Assembly (NCBI RefSeq): GCF_003315415.1
Contig: NZ_QNSB01000015.1
Location: 32,273 to 96,272, forward strand
DNA: 64,000 nucleotides
DNA from: Brevibacterium sanguinis
GTDB taxonomy: Bacteria; Actinomycetota; Actinomycetes; Actinomycetales; Brevibacteriaceae
Direction: 5' to 3'
Under the pieces are notes generated by a model that saw nothing but the letters and a program-made list of their open reading frames with translations, was not told the origin of the DNA and searched no databases. The position numbers were made by a program, and so were the translations under genes. Every line of letters begins with the position of its first letter. The stretch's first letter is position 1. Of this stretch, positions 10,933-21,001 are shown piece by piece.

Positions 10933-12246
10933 ATGACGCAGCGTTCCCGGTGGCCCCGACGCGGCCTCGGCATCGTCGTCGCGGCAGCGGCCAGCGCGGC
11001 TGCCGTCGCCCTCGGCGGGTGCTCCCCGGACGCGGCGACGCCCACGCTGACCTGGTACATCAATCCCGACAACGGCGGTCAGGCCCGCATTGCTGAAGCG
11101 TGCACGGACGAGGCCGGGGGTGCTTATCGCATCAGCACGAGCCTGCTTCCCAACGACGCGCCCGGGCAGAGGGAGCAGCTGGTCCGCCGGCTTGCCTCCG
11201 AGGACTCCTCGATCGACATCATGAGCCTCGACCCGGTGTACGTCGCCGAGATGGCTCATGCGGACTACCTGGCGCCCGTGCCCGCTCAGTACGAGGAGGA
11301 GTTCACCTCGGGGGTCATCGCCTCCTCGGTCGAGTCCTCGACCCGGAGGGACGAGCTGGTGGCGGCCCCGTTCTGGGCCAACACCCAGCTGCTGTGGTAC
11401 CGGAAATCGGTCGCCGAGGCGGCCGGCCTCGACATGTCCCGGCCCGTCACCTGGGACCAGGTCATCGACGCGGCGGCCGGTCAGGGCAAGCGGGTGAGCG
11501 TCCAGGGCATCCGTGCCGAGTCCCTGACGGTGTGGCTCAACGCGCTCATCGAATCCGCGGGCGGGCACATCGTCTCCAATCCCGATGCCGACAGTCCCGA
11601 CGCAGTTGACCTCGGCCTCAACAGCGACGCCGGCAGGGACGCCGCCGCGATCATGGCGAAGATCGGCGAGGCGGGAGTCGGCGGTCCGCAGCTGAGCAAT
11701 CAGGACGAGAACGGCTCGATGCTCGAGTTCCAGTCCGACGACGGCGGGTTCATGGTCAACTGGCCCTTCGTCTACGCCGCGACGAAGGCCTCGGTCGACG
11801 AGGGGGCGCTCGACGCAGCGGTCCTCGACGACATGGGCTGGGCCCTCTACCCCCGGGTCGACGCCGACACCGAATCGCGACCGCCCCTGGGCGGCATCAA
11901 CCTCGGCGTGGGCGCGTTCTCCGAGCACCGGGACCTGGCCTTCGACGCGGTGCAGTGCATCCGGACGCCCGAGCACCAGAGCGAGTACTTCCTCACCGAC
12001 GGGAATGCGCCGTCGAACCTCGCGGCATTCGACGACCCCGAGGTGCAGCGGGAGTTCCCGGCCGCGGCGGAGATCGCCGAATCGCTGCGCATCTCCGCGC
12101 CGCGGCCGCTGACCCCCTACTACAACGAGGTGACCGGGGGAGTGCAGAAGACCTGGCATCCGGTGACCGCCGCGGATCCGGAGACGACACCGGCCGCCTC
12201 GGCGACCCTGATCCTGGAGATCCTGCGAGGGGAGCGTCTGCTGTGA
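10933..12246 (+). CDS. Sugar ABC importer substrate-binding lipoprotein (LpqY-like)
   Basis: Extracellular solute-binding lipoprotein of the maltose/trehalose-type family, 437 aa. The signal peptide (WPRRGLGIVVAAAASAAAVA) ends in a lipobox with the acylated Cys at residue 30 (ALGGC). The mature protein has family features such as the solute-binding lobe with TLTWYINPDNGGQ and the segment PVTWDQVIDAA. The order lipoprotein-permease-permease-ATPase and the overall style match the mycobacterial LpqY-SugA-SugB-SugC trehalose importer. Trehalose or another alpha-glucoside is therefore the likely ligand, but this is inference. The start follows GAGAGACG, and the stop overlaps the next start. Confidence 0.85.
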   Translation: MTQRSRWPRRGLGIVVAAAASAAAVALGGCSPDAATPTLTWYINPDNGGQARIAEACTDEAGGAYRISTSLLPNDAPGQREQLVRRLASEDSSIDIMSLDPVYVAEMAHADYLAPVPAQYEEEFTSGVIASSVESSTRRDELVAAPFWANTQLLWYRKSVAEAAGLDMSRPVTWDQVIDAAAGQGKRVSVQGIRAESLTVWLNALIESAGGHIVSNPDADSPDAVDLGLNSDAGRDAAAIMAKIGEAGVGGPQLSNQDENGSMLEFQSDDGGFMVNWPFVYAATKASVDEGALDAAVLDDMGWALYPRVDADTESRPPLGGINLGVGAFSEHRDLAFDAVQCIRTPEHQSEYFLTDGNAPSNLAAFDDPEVQREFPAAAEIAESLRISAPRPLTPYYNEVTGGVQKTWHPVTAADPETTPAASATLILEILRGERLL

Positions 12247-13154
12247 ACGGATCGACCGCTGTGCGGACCCGGCTGTCGGGGAGGGCCCGGGGGGAGAGGA
12301 GCCTCGGCTGGCTGCTGTCCGCCCCGGCGGTCATCGTCCTCCTCGCGGTCACCGGCTACCCCATCCTGCAGGCGTTCTACTACTCCCTATTCAACTACCG
12401 GCTCACCGACCCCGACAACCGGTTCCTCAACTGGGGACACAACTACCTCGTCGTCCTCACCGACCCCCTGTGGTGGCAGACGCTGGGCGTGACCCTGCTC
12501 ATCACCGTCGTCACCGTCGCGATCGAACTCGTCCTCGGCTTCGCCCTCGCGCTCGTCATGCTGAATGCGCTGCGCTCGGTGCGGCCGTGGCTGCGCACGG
12601 CGATCCTCATCCCCTACGGGATCATCACCGTCGTCGCGGCCTTCTCCTGGAAGTACGCCTTCGACCTCGGGACCGGCTTCGTCGGGACCTGGACGGGTCT
12701 GACCGACTTCGACTGGTTCGGGGACTTCTGGTCGGCGTTCGTCGTCATCTGCGCCACCGAGATCTGGAAGACGACTCCGTTCATCTCGCTCCTCCTGCTC
12801 TCGGGCCTCGCGCAGATCTCCGGCGACATGCTCGAAGCGGCCACCGTCGACGGGGCGACGTGGTGGCAGCGGATGTCGCGGGTGATCATCCCCAACATGA
12901 AGGCGGCGATCATGGTCGCGCTGCTCTTCCGCACCCTCGACGCGTTCCGCATCTTCGACTCGGTGTTCGTCATGACCGCCGGGGCCCAGAGCACGGCGAC
13001 GGTGTCGTTCCTGACCTACAACCAGTCCATCAGCCAGCTGCAGATCGGGATGGGGTCGGCGCTGTCGGTGCTGCTGTTCCTCAGCGTCGCGCTCATCTGC
13101 TTCGTCTTCATCGAGCTCTTCAAGGTCGATCTGGCCCAGGCCAGGGGGGAGTGA
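12243..13154 (+). CDS. Sugar ABC importer permease 1 (SugA-like)
   Basis: Inner-membrane permease of the MalF/SugA class, 303 aa with about six membrane spans. The cytoplasmic EAA loop that docks the ATPase is seen as EAATVDGATWWQRMSRVIIP. I chose the GTG at 12243 (overlapping the lipoprotein stop). The open frame upstream of it is only a shadow of the lipoprotein gene. It is followed three bases later by the second permease. Confidence 0.88.
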   Translation: MNGSTAVRTRLSGRARGERSLGWLLSAPAVIVLLAVTGYPILQAFYYSLFNYRLTDPDNRFLNWGHNYLVVLTDPLWWQTLGVTLLITVVTVAIELVLGFALALVMLNALRSVRPWLRTAILIPYGIITVVAAFSWKYAFDLGTGFVGTWTGLTDFDWFGDFWSAFVVICATEIWKTTPFISLLLLSGLAQISGDMLEAATVDGATWWQRMSRVIIPNMKAAIMVALLFRTLDAFRIFDSVFVMTAGAQSTATVSFLTYNQSISQLQIGMGSALSVLLFLSVALICFVFIELFKVDLAQARGE

Positions 13155-13157
13155 GGC

Positions 13158-13994
13158 ATGAACGGTCGTCGCCACCGGGTCTGGTGGATCGTCATCTCCG
13201 TCGTCGTCGCCGTCTACGCGCTGTTCCCCGTCGTGTGGATCGTGTCGCTGTCGCTGAAGTCCCCGGCCGACATCGCGAACAGGGGGTTCTGGCCCACCGA
13301 GGTGAGTTGGGAGAACTACCAGCTGATCTTCGTCGGGTCGGCCCGGGACCTGTTCGTCCCCGCCCTCGTCAACTCGATCGGGATCTGCCTGCTCGCGACG
13401 GCCATCGCGGTCGTCCTCGCCACCCTGACCGCCTATGCCGTGGCACGGCTCGACTTCCCGGGCAAGAAGCTGGTCCTCACGATGGCCCTGGCCGTCTCCA
13501 TCTTCCCCGTGATCTCCCTCGTCACGCCCCTGTTCCGGATCTGGTCGGCACTCGGCCTCTACGACACGTGGCTCGGCCTCATCATCCCCTATCTGTCGCT
13601 GACGGTGCCGATCTCGATCTGGACGCTCGCGGCGTTCTTCCGGCAGATCCCGTGGGAGCTCGAGCAGGCGGCGCAGGTCGACGGCGCCACGAGCTTCCAG
13701 GCCTTCCGCAAGGTCATCGTGCCGCTGGCCGCCCCCGGAGTGTTCACCACCGCGATCATCGCCTTCTTCATCGCGTGGAACGACTTCATCTACGGAATCT
13801 CCCTGACGTCGACCTCGGCGGCGAGGCCCGTGCCCGCGGCGCTGTCCTTCTTCACCGGGGCGAGCCAGTTCGAGGAACCGGCCGGAGCCATCGCGGCCGC
13901 GGCCATCGTCGTCACCGTTCCGATCATCGTCCTCGTCCTCCTGTTCCAACGGCAGATCGTCAGCGGTCTGACCTCCGGCGCGGTCAAGGGATGA
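13158..13994 (+). CDS. Sugar ABC importer permease 2 (SugB-like)
   Basis: Inner-membrane permease of the MalG/SugB class, 278 aa with about six membrane spans. The EAA loop reads EQAAQVDGATSFQAFRKVIVPLA. The ATG lies three bases after the first permease, preceded by a GGGGGAGTGAGG ribosome site. It is expected to form a heterodimeric channel with the first permease. Confidence 0.9.
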   Translation: MNGRRHRVWWIVISVVVAVYALFPVVWIVSLSLKSPADIANRGFWPTEVSWENYQLIFVGSARDLFVPALVNSIGICLLATAIAVVLATLTAYAVARLDFPGKKLVLTMALAVSIFPVISLVTPLFRIWSALGLYDTWLGLIIPYLSLTVPISIWTLAAFFRQIPWELEQAAQVDGATSFQAFRKVIVPLAAPGVFTTAIIAFFIAWNDFIYGISLTSTSAARPVPAALSFFTGASQFEEPAGAIAAAAIVVTVPIIVLVLLFQRQIVSGLTSGAVKG

Positions 13995-14030
13995 GAGAAC
14001 CGACACCGCAGAGAGAAGCGAGGTTGACGG

Positions 14031-15284
14031 ATGTCCGAGATTCAGCTCAAGAGCATCGACAAGAGGTACGCCGACGGATACCAGGCGATCAGCGATGTCA
14101 GCCTGTCGATCGCCGACGGCGAGTTCGTGATCCTCGTGGGACCGTCCGGTTCGGGCAAGTCCACGCTGCTGCGGATGATCGTCGGCCTCGAGGACATCAC
14201 CGGCGGGGAGCTCCTCATCGACGGCGAGCTCATCAACGACGCCCCGCCCCGTGACCGCGACCTCGCGATGGTGTTCCAGAACTACGCCCTCTACCCCCAC
14301 CTGACGGTGGGGGAGAACATCGCCTTCCCGCTGCTCCTCGCGAAGGGCAGGTACACCCGGGCCGAGATCGACCAGCGGGTGCGCAGCGCTGCCAAACTGC
14401 TTGAGCTCGAGGAGCATCTCGACCGCAAACCCGCCAACCTCTCCGGCGGACAGCGTCAGCGAGTGGCGATGGGTCGGGCGATCGTCCGCGACGCGAAGGC
14501 GTTCCTGTTCGACGAGCCGCTGTCGAACCTCGACGCCAAACTGCGGATCCAGATGCGCACGGAGATCTCCCGGATGCAGAGGAGCCTCGGGGTGACGACC
14601 GTCTACGTCACCCACGACCAGACCGAGGCGATGACGCTCGGCGACAAGGTCGCCGTCCTCAAGATGGGCGTCCTCCAGCAGTACGCGAGCCCGCAGGAGC
14701 TCTACGACGAGCCGATGAATCTCTTCGTCGCCGGCTTCATCGGCTCCCCGCCGATGAACTTCCTCCCGGTGGAGAACGCCGACGGCGAGCTGAGGTCGCC
14801 GTTCGGGGCGTTCTCCCTGCCGCCCGAGCGGCAGGAGCGCCTCCACGACGCTCCCCGGTTCCTCATCGCCGGGGTCCGTCCCGAGGACATCCACGACGCG
14901 GCGCAGATGGACGACGCCGAGGTGGCCGCCGGTGCCGTGCTGCACGCCGAGGTCGACGTCACGGAATGGCTCGGCCACGAGGTCTACGCCTACATACCTT
15001 TCGAAGCCGCCCCGCAGGTGGCCGCGGCGCTCGAAGAGCTCGACCGGGACCTCGACGGAGAGGGCATGCGGACCCAGATCGTCGCGGCGCTCGACGCCTC
15101 GACGACGATCCGCGAAGGTGACGAGGCGAAGCTGTGGTTCGACCCGGCGAAGGTCAAGGTCTTCGACCCGGAGACCGGAAGGAACCTCACCCGGGACGAG
15201 TCCAATGCGGCCCGGCTCGCCGAGGCGTCGGAGGCGGCGCGGCGGCGGGCTCTCGAGCGCGCCGGCTCCCGCCGGGCGGACTGA
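14031..15284 (+). CDS. Sugar ABC importer ATPase (SugC/MsmK/UgpC-like)
   Basis: ATP-hydrolysing subunit of the importer, 417 aa. Walker A is GPSGSGKST, the Q-loop is in VFQNYALYPHL, the signature is LSGGQRQRVAMGRA, and Walker B is AFLFDEPLSNLD, followed by the switch His in YVTHDQTEAMTL. A C-terminal MalK-type regulatory (TOBE/OB) domain runs from about residue 235. The last 25 residues are Ala/Arg-rich. Such ATPases often serve several sugar importers, but here it is the fourth gene of a complete operon. Confidence 0.92.
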   Translation: MSEIQLKSIDKRYADGYQAISDVSLSIADGEFVILVGPSGSGKSTLLRMIVGLEDITGGELLIDGELINDAPPRDRDLAMVFQNYALYPHLTVGENIAFPLLLAKGRYTRAEIDQRVRSAAKLLELEEHLDRKPANLSGGQRQRVAMGRAIVRDAKAFLFDEPLSNLDAKLRIQMRTEISRMQRSLGVTTVYVTHDQTEAMTLGDKVAVLKMGVLQQYASPQELYDEPMNLFVAGFIGSPPMNFLPVENADGELRSPFGAFSLPPERQERLHDAPRFLIAGVRPEDIHDAAQMDDAEVAAGAVLHAEVDVTEWLGHEVYAYIPFEAAPQVAAALEELDRDLDGEGMRTQIVAALDASTTIREGDEAKLWFDPAKVKVFDPETGRNLTRDESNAARLAEASEAARRRALERAGSRRAD

Positions 15285-15662
15285 GCCGGAGCCCGCGAGG
15301 GCGGCCCCGGCGCGGCCCGCGAGACTTCCCTCACAGTGATCAGGCCCGGAATTGCGCGGTTCGGACGGAATGTGACAAGATAGTGAAGTTGCGTTTTGGG
15401 CGTTGACCCCTGCACTGCGGTGGCGACACCGCGAACAGCCCGAAACACTATCGGATCGAAGAATCTGCCTGTACGCGGGTTCGGACCGAGCAGCCATTGA
15501 GTAGAAGCGCCGTCGGCGCGGAACCGGATCCCTCGCGGATTCGAGCCTCCGAAACAGCCGACACGCCCGACCTCGGGGGTCGGTCATGGTCAGCCGGCAC
15601 AGACCCCAACCGCCCTGGTTGGAGGTTGATGGCCGGAAGGAACTAAAGAAAGAGACGACGCC
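15285..15662 (+). promoter_or_regulatory. Leader of the S10 operon with three hairpins
   Basis: Non-coding stretch of 378 bases before rpsJ. Three stem-loops are visible: GCGGTG (15417-15422) closed by a GCGA tetraloop; CCGACC (15567-15572) with GGTCGG (15578-15583); and CCAACC (15606-15611) with GGTTGG (15617-15622), which ends 40 bases before the rpsJ start. No open frame with a ribosome site is seen. The transcription start is unclear; a weak -10-like AAGATAGTG lies near 15377. Autoregulation by a ribosomal protein is possible but unproven. Confidence 0.5.
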
Positions 15663-15971
15663 ATGGCGGGACAGAAGATCCGCATCCGGCTCAAGTCGTA
15701 CGACCACGCTGTGATCGACAGTGCCGCACGCAAGATCGTGGACACCGTCACTCGCGCTGGTGCGACTGTTGTGGGCCCCGTGCCGTTGCCGACGGAGAAG
15801 AACGTGTACTGCGTCATCCGTTCGCCGCACAAGTACAAGGACAGCCGTGAGCACTTCGAGATGCGCACGCACAAGCGTCTGATCGACATCGTCGATCCGA
15901 CGCCGAAGGCTGTCGATTCGCTCATGCGTCTCGACCTCGCTGACGACGTCAACATCGAGATCAAGCTCTAA
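15663..15971 (+). CDS. rpsJ: 30S ribosomal protein S10
   Basis: Small-subunit head protein that also serves as NusE in antitermination, 102 aa and full length. It starts [19 protein letters not shown] and ends with the conserved [12 protein letters not shown]. The initiation codon follows a GAAAGAGACG purine run. It is the first gene of the long S10-spc block, with rplC 13 bp downstream. Confidence 0.98.
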   Translation: MAGQKIRIRLKSYDHAVIDSAARKIVDTVTRAGATVVGPVPLPTEKNVYCVIRSPHKYKDSREHFEMRTHKRLIDIVDPTPKAVDSLMRLDLADDVNIEIKL

Positions 15972-15984
15972 GGGGGAGGGAACT

Positions 15985-16659
15985 ATGGCGAACAACCGTT
16001 CTTCCGCTCTCCCCACCACCCGCAAGGTCAAGGGCCTGCTGGGGACCAAGCTGGGCATGACCCAGGTGTGGGATGAGCAGAACAAGCTCGTGCCGGTGAC
16101 CGTCGTGGCCACCGGGAACAATGTCGTGACCCAGATCCGCAACGAGGAGACCGACGGTTACCCCGCTGTGCAGATCGCGTTCGGCGAGATCGATCCGCGC
16201 AAGGTCAACAAGCCGCTCGCAGGCCACTTCGAGAAGGCCGGCGTGACCCCGCGCCGTCACCTCGTCGAGCTGCGCACCGCGGACGCCGCCGACTACGCGC
16301 TCGGTCAGGAACTCGGTGTCGACACGTTCGAGGCCGGAGTCAAGGTCGACGTGACCGCGAAGACCAAGGGCAAGGGAACCGCCGGTGTCATGAAGCGTCA
16401 CGGCTTCGCCGGCGTCGGCGCCTCGCACGGTGCGCACCGCAACCACCGCAAGCCCGGTTCGATCGGTGGAGCAGCGACCCCGGGCCGTGTCTTCAAGGGC
16501 ATGCGCATGGCCGGTCGCATGGGTGCCGTCAAGCACACCACCCAGAACCTCACGATCCACGCCGTGGACACCGAGAACAACTTCCTGCTCATCAAGGGTG
16601 CCGTTCCCGGCCCCAAGGGTGCAGTCGTTCTCGTTCGCTCGGCCGCGAAGGAGGCCTGA
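15985..16659 (+). CDS. rplC: 50S ribosomal protein L3
   Basis: 23S-binding protein near the peptidyl-transferase centre, 224 aa. It carries [16 protein letters not shown] at the N-terminus and the [20 protein letters not shown] loop that reaches toward the active site. A GGGGGAGGGA ribosome site precedes the ATG. It lies between rpsJ and rplD in the standard S10 order. Confidence 0.98.
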   Translation: MANNRSSALPTTRKVKGLLGTKLGMTQVWDEQNKLVPVTVVATGNNVVTQIRNEETDGYPAVQIAFGEIDPRKVNKPLAGHFEKAGVTPRRHLVELRTADAADYALGQELGVDTFEAGVKVDVTAKTKGKGTAGVMKRHGFAGVGASHGAHRNHRKPGSIGGAATPGRVFKGMRMAGRMGAVKHTTQNLTIHAVDTENNFLLIKGAVPGPKGAVVLVRSAAKEA

Positions 16660-16664
16660 ACGAT

Positions 16665-17318
16665 ATGTCTGAAGCACAGACAGTCGACATCGTCGATGCC
16701 ACTGGCGCCAAGACCGGCACCGCGACTCTGCCCGCCGAGGTCTTCGGCGTCCAGACGAACGTGCCGCTGATCCACCAGGTCGTGGTGGCTCAGCTCGCAG
16801 CCGCTCGCCAGGGCACGCACAAGACCAAGACCCGCTCGGAAGTCCGTGGCGGCGGTCGCAAGCCCTACCGTCAGAAGGGAACCGGCAACGCCCGTCAGGG
16901 TTCGATCCGCGCCCCTCAGTACAACGGCGGCGGAATCGTCCACGGGCCGGTCCCGCGCGACTACTCGCAGCGGACCCCCAAGAAGATGAAGGCAGCCGCC
17001 CTGCGCGGCGCGCTGTCGGATCGCGCCCGTCTGGGCCAGGTCTTCGTCGTGAAGAACCTGGTCACCGGCGACGCACCGTCGACCAAGCAGGCGAAGACCG
17101 CTCTGGCGGGCCTGTCCGATCGCAAGAACGCCCTCGTGGTGATCGACCGTGACGACGAGCTCACCTACCTGAGCGTGCGCAACCTGCCCGACGTGCACGT
17201 GCTCACCTCCGACCAGCTCAACACGTACGACGTGCTGGTCGCCGATGACATCGTGTTCACGGAAGCGGCGCTGGCCACGTTCCTGGGTGGATACCGCGAA
17301 TCGGAGGACGCATCATGA
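16665..17318 (+). CDS. rplD: 50S ribosomal protein L4
   Basis: Exit-tunnel protein, 217 aa. The tunnel loop is seen in the [20 protein letters not shown] segment and the following GSIRAPQ stretch. The stop overlaps the rplW start by four bases (ATGA), indicating coupling. In E. coli L4 represses the S10 operon; whether that applies here depends on the leader upstream of rpsJ. Confidence 0.98.
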   Translation: MSEAQTVDIVDATGAKTGTATLPAEVFGVQTNVPLIHQVVVAQLAAARQGTHKTKTRSEVRGGGRKPYRQKGTGNARQGSIRAPQYNGGGIVHGPVPRDYSQRTPKKMKAAALRGALSDRARLGQVFVVKNLVTGDAPSTKQAKTALAGLSDRKNALVVIDRDDELTYLSVRNLPDVHVLTSDQLNTYDVLVADDIVFTEAALATFLGGYRESEDAS

Positions 17319-17614
17319 GTCTCAACCTCAAGGACCCGCGCGACATCATCATCGCACCGGTCGTCTCGGAGAAGACGTACAGCCTGATGGACGAGGGGAA
17401 GTACACCTTCATCGTCGATCAGCGCTCGAACAAGACCGAGATCAAGAATGCCATTGAATCGATCTTCGGCGTGCAGGTCGCCAAGGTGAACACCCTGAAC
17501 CGTCAGGGCAAGCGCCGCCGCACCCGCACCGGTTGGGGGAAGCGCAAGGACACCAAGCGTGCCATCGTCGCCCTCAAGGACGGATCGATCGACATCTTCG
17601 GTGGATCGCTCTAA
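17315..17614 (+). CDS. rplW: 50S ribosomal protein L23
   Basis: Protein at the tunnel exit that docks trigger factor and SRP, 99 aa. It has the family's [21 protein letters not shown] start and [15 protein letters not shown] segment. Start and stop are compact between rplD and rplB. Confidence 0.98.
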   Translation: MSLNLKDPRDIIIAPVVSEKTYSLMDEGKYTFIVDQRSNKTEIKNAIESIFGVQVAKVNTLNRQGKRRRTRTGWGKRKDTKRAIVALKDGSIDIFGGSL

Positions 17615-17643
17615 GCGATCCTTCGCACAGAAGGACAAGACTC

Positions 17644-18480
17644 ATGGGAATCCGTAAGCACAAGCCGACGACCCCGGGCCGCCGTGGCTCGTCGGTCGCC
17701 GACTTCGTCGAAGTGACCCGGTCTACACCGGAGAAGTCGCTTCTGCGCCCACTGCCCAAGCGCGGTGGCCGCAACAACCAGGGCCGCGTGACCACTCGCC
17801 ACCAGGGCGGCGGTCACAAGCGTCAGTACCGTGTCATCGACTTCCGTCGCCATGACAAAGACGGTGTTCCGGCGAAGGTCGCTCACATCGAATACGACCC
17901 GAACCGCACTGCGCGGATCGCTCTGCTGCACTACGCAGACGGAGAGAAGCGCTACATCATCGCCCCGCACAACCTCAAGCAGGGCGCACAGGTGGAAGCC
18001 GGACCGGGCGCGGACATCAAGCCGGGCAACAACCTTGCCCTGCGCAACATCCCAGTCGGAACCGTGGTGCACGCCGTCGAGCTGCGCCCCGGTGGCGGTG
18101 CCAAGATCGCTCGCTCTGCCGGTTCGTCCGTGCAGCTCGTGGCGAAGTACGGCCGCTTCGCCCAGCTGCGCATGCCGTCCGGAGAGATCCGGAACGTCGA
18201 CGCGCGCTGCCGCGCAACCGTCGGTGAGGTCGGCAACGCCGAGCAGTCGAACATCAACTGGGGCAAGGCAGGCCGCATGCGGTGGAAGGGCAAGCGCCCG
18301 ACCGTCCGCGGTGTCGTGATGAACCCGATCGACCACCCGCACGGCGGTGGCGAGGGCCGTACCTCGGGTGGTCGTCACCCGGTCAGCCCGTGGGGTCAGC
18401 CAGAGGGCCGCACACGCCGGCCGAAGAAAGAGAGCGACAAGTACATCGTGCGCCGTCGCCGGACCGGCAAGAAGCGCTGA
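17644..18480 (+). CDS. rplB: 50S ribosomal protein L2
   Basis: Universal 23S-binding protein needed for subunit joining, 278 aa. I chose the ATG at 17644 ([17 protein letters not shown]), preceded by AGAAGGA. An open frame further upstream only shadows rplW. The conserved C-terminal region [14 protein letters not shown] with its key His is intact, followed by the basic tail. Confidence 0.98.
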   Translation: MGIRKHKPTTPGRRGSSVADFVEVTRSTPEKSLLRPLPKRGGRNNQGRVTTRHQGGGHKRQYRVIDFRRHDKDGVPAKVAHIEYDPNRTARIALLHYADGEKRYIIAPHNLKQGAQVEAGPGADIKPGNNLALRNIPVGTVVHAVELRPGGGAKIARSAGSSVQLVAKYGRFAQLRMPSGEIRNVDARCRATVGEVGNAEQSNINWGKAGRMRWKGKRPTVRGVVMNPIDHPHGGGEGRTSGGRHPVSPWGQPEGRTRRPKKESDKYIVRRRRTGKKR

Positions 18481-18495
18481 TTGGAGTACTGACTT

Positions 18496-18777
18496 ATGCC
18501 TCGTAGCCTGAAAAAGGGTCCTTTCGTCGACGAGCACCTCTACCAGAAGGTGGCTCGCCAGAACGAGAAGAACACCAAAAACGTAATCAAGACCTGGTCT
18601 CGTCGCTCGATGATCATCCCGGACTTCCTGGGACACACCATCGCCGTCCACGACGGACGCAAGCACGTGCCGGTCTTCATCACTGAAGCGATGGTCGGGC
18701 ACAAGCTCGGCGAGTTCGCACCGACACGGACGTTCCGTGGCCACGAAAAGGACGATCGCAAGGGCCGCCGCCGCTGA
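18496..18777 (+). CDS. rpsS: 30S ribosomal protein S19
   Basis: Small-subunit head protein that contacts S13 and the A-site region, 93 aa. It starts [15 protein letters not shown] and carries the [21 protein letters not shown] and [13 protein letters not shown] segments. It is in normal order between rplB and rplV. Confidence 0.98.
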   Translation: MPRSLKKGPFVDEHLYQKVARQNEKNTKNVIKTWSRRSMIIPDFLGHTIAVHDGRKHVPVFITEAMVGHKLGEFAPTRTFRGHEKDDRKGRRR

Positions 18778-18819
18778 CGCGGGGCACTCTTTCGATCCTA
18801 GAGAAGAGAGAAGGAAGCG

Positions 18820-19206
18820 ATGGAAGCCAAGGCTAAGGCGCGGTACCTGCGCGTCACGCCTCGTAAGGCTCGGCGCGTCATCGACCTCATTCGTGGTCAG
18901 CAGGCGACCGAAGCACTTGCAGTGTTGAAGTTTGCAGAACAGTCGGCCTCTGAGCCGATCTACAAGCTCGTTGCCTCCGGCATCGCGAATGCGCGGGTCA
19001 AGGCGGACGAGGAAGGCGTTGCGTTCGACGAGAACGAACTGGTCGTCTCGGAGGCGTTCGTCGATGAGGGTCCGACCATGAAGCGGTTCCGTCCGCGTGC
19101 CCAGGGTCGTGCGTTCCGCATCGAGAAGCGCACCAGCCACGTGACCGTGGTCCTGGCCAGCGGCGACGACCTGCCGCAGCGCAAGAACCGGAAGGGGAGC
19201 CGCTGA
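18820..19206 (+). CDS. rplV: 50S ribosomal protein L22
   Basis: Exit-tunnel protein, 128 aa. It has [21 protein letters not shown] at the N-terminus and the tunnel hairpin ([21 protein letters not shown]) near the C-terminus, without changes that would suggest a macrolide-resistance insertion. An AGAGAAGGAAG site precedes the ATG. The stop shares one base with the rpsC start (TGATG). Confidence 0.98.
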   Translation: MEAKAKARYLRVTPRKARRVIDLIRGQQATEALAVLKFAEQSASEPIYKLVASGIANARVKADEEGVAFDENELVVSEAFVDEGPTMKRFRPRAQGRAFRIEKRTSHVTVVLASGDDLPQRKNRKGSR

Positions 19207-20021
19207 TGGGCCAGAAGATCAATCCCAACGGATTCCGACTCGGAATCACCACGGATCACAAGTCGAAGTGGTTCTCTGACTCGAACAAGCCGGGTCAGCG
19301 CTACGCCGACTACGTGCTCGAAGACGTCAAGATCCGTCAGATGATGACCCAGGGCCTCGAGCGGGCCGGCATCTCGAAGGTCAACATCGAGCGCACCCGT
19401 GACCGTGTCCGCGTGGACATCCACACCGCCCGTCCGGGCATCGTCATCGGACGTCGCGGAGCAGAGGCCGATCGCATCCGCGGTCAGCTCGAGAAGCTCA
19501 CCGGCAAGCAGATCCAGCTCAACATCCTCGAGGTGAAGAACCCCGAGATCGACGCCCAGCTCGTCGCTCAGGGTGTCGCCGAGCAGCTCGCCAGTCGTGT
19601 GGCGTTCCGCCGCGCGATGCGCAAGGCCATCCAGAGCGCCCAGCGCGCCGGTGCCAAGGGCATCCGCGTGCAGTGCTCGGGTCGCCTCGGCGGTGCCGAG
19701 ATGAGCCGGTCGGAGTTCTACCGCGAAGGCCGTGTGCCGCTGCACACCCTGCGCGCGAACATCGACTACGGATTCCACGAGGCGCACACCACCTTCGGGC
19801 GGATCGGCGTCAAGGTGTGGATCTACAAGGGCGATATGACCGACAAGGAGCTTGCCGCCGAGCAGGCGAAGGCTCCTGCCGCCCGTGGCCCCCGTGGCCG
19901 GGGGCGCGGCCGTGGCGGCCGTGGTCGTGGTCAGGAAGGCGCTCCGCGCCGGAACGACCAGCCTCGTACGACTGACAACAGCGCCGAAGCCCCTGCGGCT
20001 GAGGCCGGATCGGAGGGCTGA
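19206..20021 (+). CDS. rpsC: 30S ribosomal protein S3 with Arg/Gly-rich tail
   Basis: mRNA-entry-channel protein, 271 aa. The core has the KH motif ([22 protein letters not shown]) and the C-terminal domain through [11 protein letters not shown]. After residue about 218 there is a disordered extension rich in Arg and Gly ([15 protein letters not shown]) followed by an acidic Ala/Glu end, which makes the protein longer than its E. coli counterpart (about 233 aa). It overlaps rplV by one base, and rplP follows three bases later. Confidence 0.97.
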   Translation: MGQKINPNGFRLGITTDHKSKWFSDSNKPGQRYADYVLEDVKIRQMMTQGLERAGISKVNIERTRDRVRVDIHTARPGIVIGRRGAEADRIRGQLEKLTGKQIQLNILEVKNPEIDAQLVAQGVAEQLASRVAFRRAMRKAIQSAQRAGAKGIRVQCSGRLGGAEMSRSEFYREGRVPLHTLRANIDYGFHEAHTTFGRIGVKVWIYKGDMTDKELAAEQAKAPAARGPRGRGRGRGGRGRGQEGAPRRNDQPRTTDNSAEAPAAEAGSEG

Positions 20022-20024
20022 CCC

Positions 20025-20441
20025 ATGTTGATCCCTCGTCGAGTGAAGTACCGCAAGCAGCACCACCCCAAGCGGGGCGGCGCAGCCAAGGGCGGCACGA
20101 CGGTGTCCTTCGGTGACTACGGCATCCAGGCTCTCGAGCCCGCCTACGTCACCAACCGGCAGATCGAGGCCGCGCGTATTGCCATGACCCGCTACATCAA
20201 GCGTGGTGGCAAGGTGTGGATCAACATCTACCCGGACCGACCGCTGACGAAGAAGCCCGCCGAGACCCGCATGGGCTCCGGCAAGGGCTCTCCCGAGTGG
20301 TGGGTCGCCAATGTCAAGCCCGGCCGAGTCATGTTCGAACTCGCCGGTGTGTCCGAGGAAGTTGCTCGCGAGGCCCTGCGCCTGGCGATCCACAAGCTTC
20401 CGCTCAAGGCCCGCATCGTGGCCCGCGAAGGTGGTGAGTGA
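20025..20441 (+). CDS. rplP: 50S ribosomal protein L16
   Basis: Large-subunit protein near the A site and central protuberance, 138 aa. It starts [19 protein letters not shown] and has the conserved [19 protein letters not shown] segment. It follows rpsC by three bases and slightly overlaps the start region of rpmC. Confidence 0.98.
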   Translation: MLIPRRVKYRKQHHPKRGGAAKGGTTVSFGDYGIQALEPAYVTNRQIEAARIAMTRYIKRGGKVWINIYPDRPLTKKPAETRMGSGKGSPEWWVANVKPGRVMFELAGVSEEVAREALRLAIHKLPLKARIVAREGGE

Positions 20442-20443
20442 GT

Positions 20444-20695
20444 ATGGCTATCGGTTCGAAGAACCTGTCCATGGACGCACTGGACGGTTTCGACAACGAG
20501 CGTCTGGCCGAGGAGCTCAAGAAGGCCAAGGCCGAGCTCTTCAACCTGCGGTTCCAGTCGGCCACCGGCCAGCTGGAGAACCACGGTCGGCTCAAGGCAG
20601 TGCGCCGCGACATCGCTCGTATCTACACCGTGCTCAATGAGCGGGAGCTGGACATCCGTCCGAACCCTGCTGACGCCAAGGAAGAGAACAAGTGA
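20444..20695 (+). CDS. rpmC: 50S ribosomal protein L29
   Basis: Small helical protein at the tunnel exit, 83 aa from the ATG at 20444 (MAIGSKNL). That start is eight bases after the AAGGTGG site. An in-frame GTG two codons earlier is too close to the site. The hallmark [20 protein letters not shown] is present, with a slightly long N-terminus for the family. The stop overlaps the rpsQ start (TGATG). Confidence 0.95.
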   Translation: MAIGSKNLSMDALDGFDNERLAEELKKAKAELFNLRFQSATGQLENHGRLKAVRRDIARIYTVLNERELDIRPNPADAKEENK

Positions 20696-20982
20696 TGACT
20701 GAGTCCACCAACCCCGAAGCCACGCAGGCGGAGCGCAATTCGCGCAAGACCATGCGCGGATACGTCGTGTCCGACAAGATGGAGAAGACCATCGTCGTCG
20801 AGGTCGAGGAGCGCGTGAAGCACCGCCTCTACGGCAAGGTGCTGCGCAAGTCGAACAAGATCAAGGTCCACGACGAGGAGAACACCGCCGGTATCGGCGA
20901 TCTCGTCGTCGTGGCCGAGACGCGGCCGGTCTCGGCCGCGAAGCGCTGGCGGCTCGTCGAGATCATCGAACGCGCCAAGTAA
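20695..20982 (+). CDS. rpsQ: 30S ribosomal protein S17
   Basis: 16S-binding OB-fold protein, 95 aa. The ATG at 20695 is seven bases after AAGGAAGAG; a GTG at 20692 is a less likely alternative. The core [23 protein letters not shown] is clear, preceded by a short Thr/Asn-rich extension. It is the last gene before a 145-bp gap that holds a large hairpin. Confidence 0.96.
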   Translation: MTESTNPEATQAERNSRKTMRGYVVSDKMEKTIVVEVEERVKHRLYGKVLRKSNKIKVHDEENTAGIGDLVVVAETRPVSAAKRWRLVEIIERAK

Positions 20983-21001
20983 GCCATCGCCACCCCTCCC
21001 A

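Noticed and set aside
12387..16142. A 1251-codon minus-strand open frame over the sugar importer and S10 leader
   Set aside because: Low-complexity Arg/Asp/Glu-rich translation opposite intact transporter genes.
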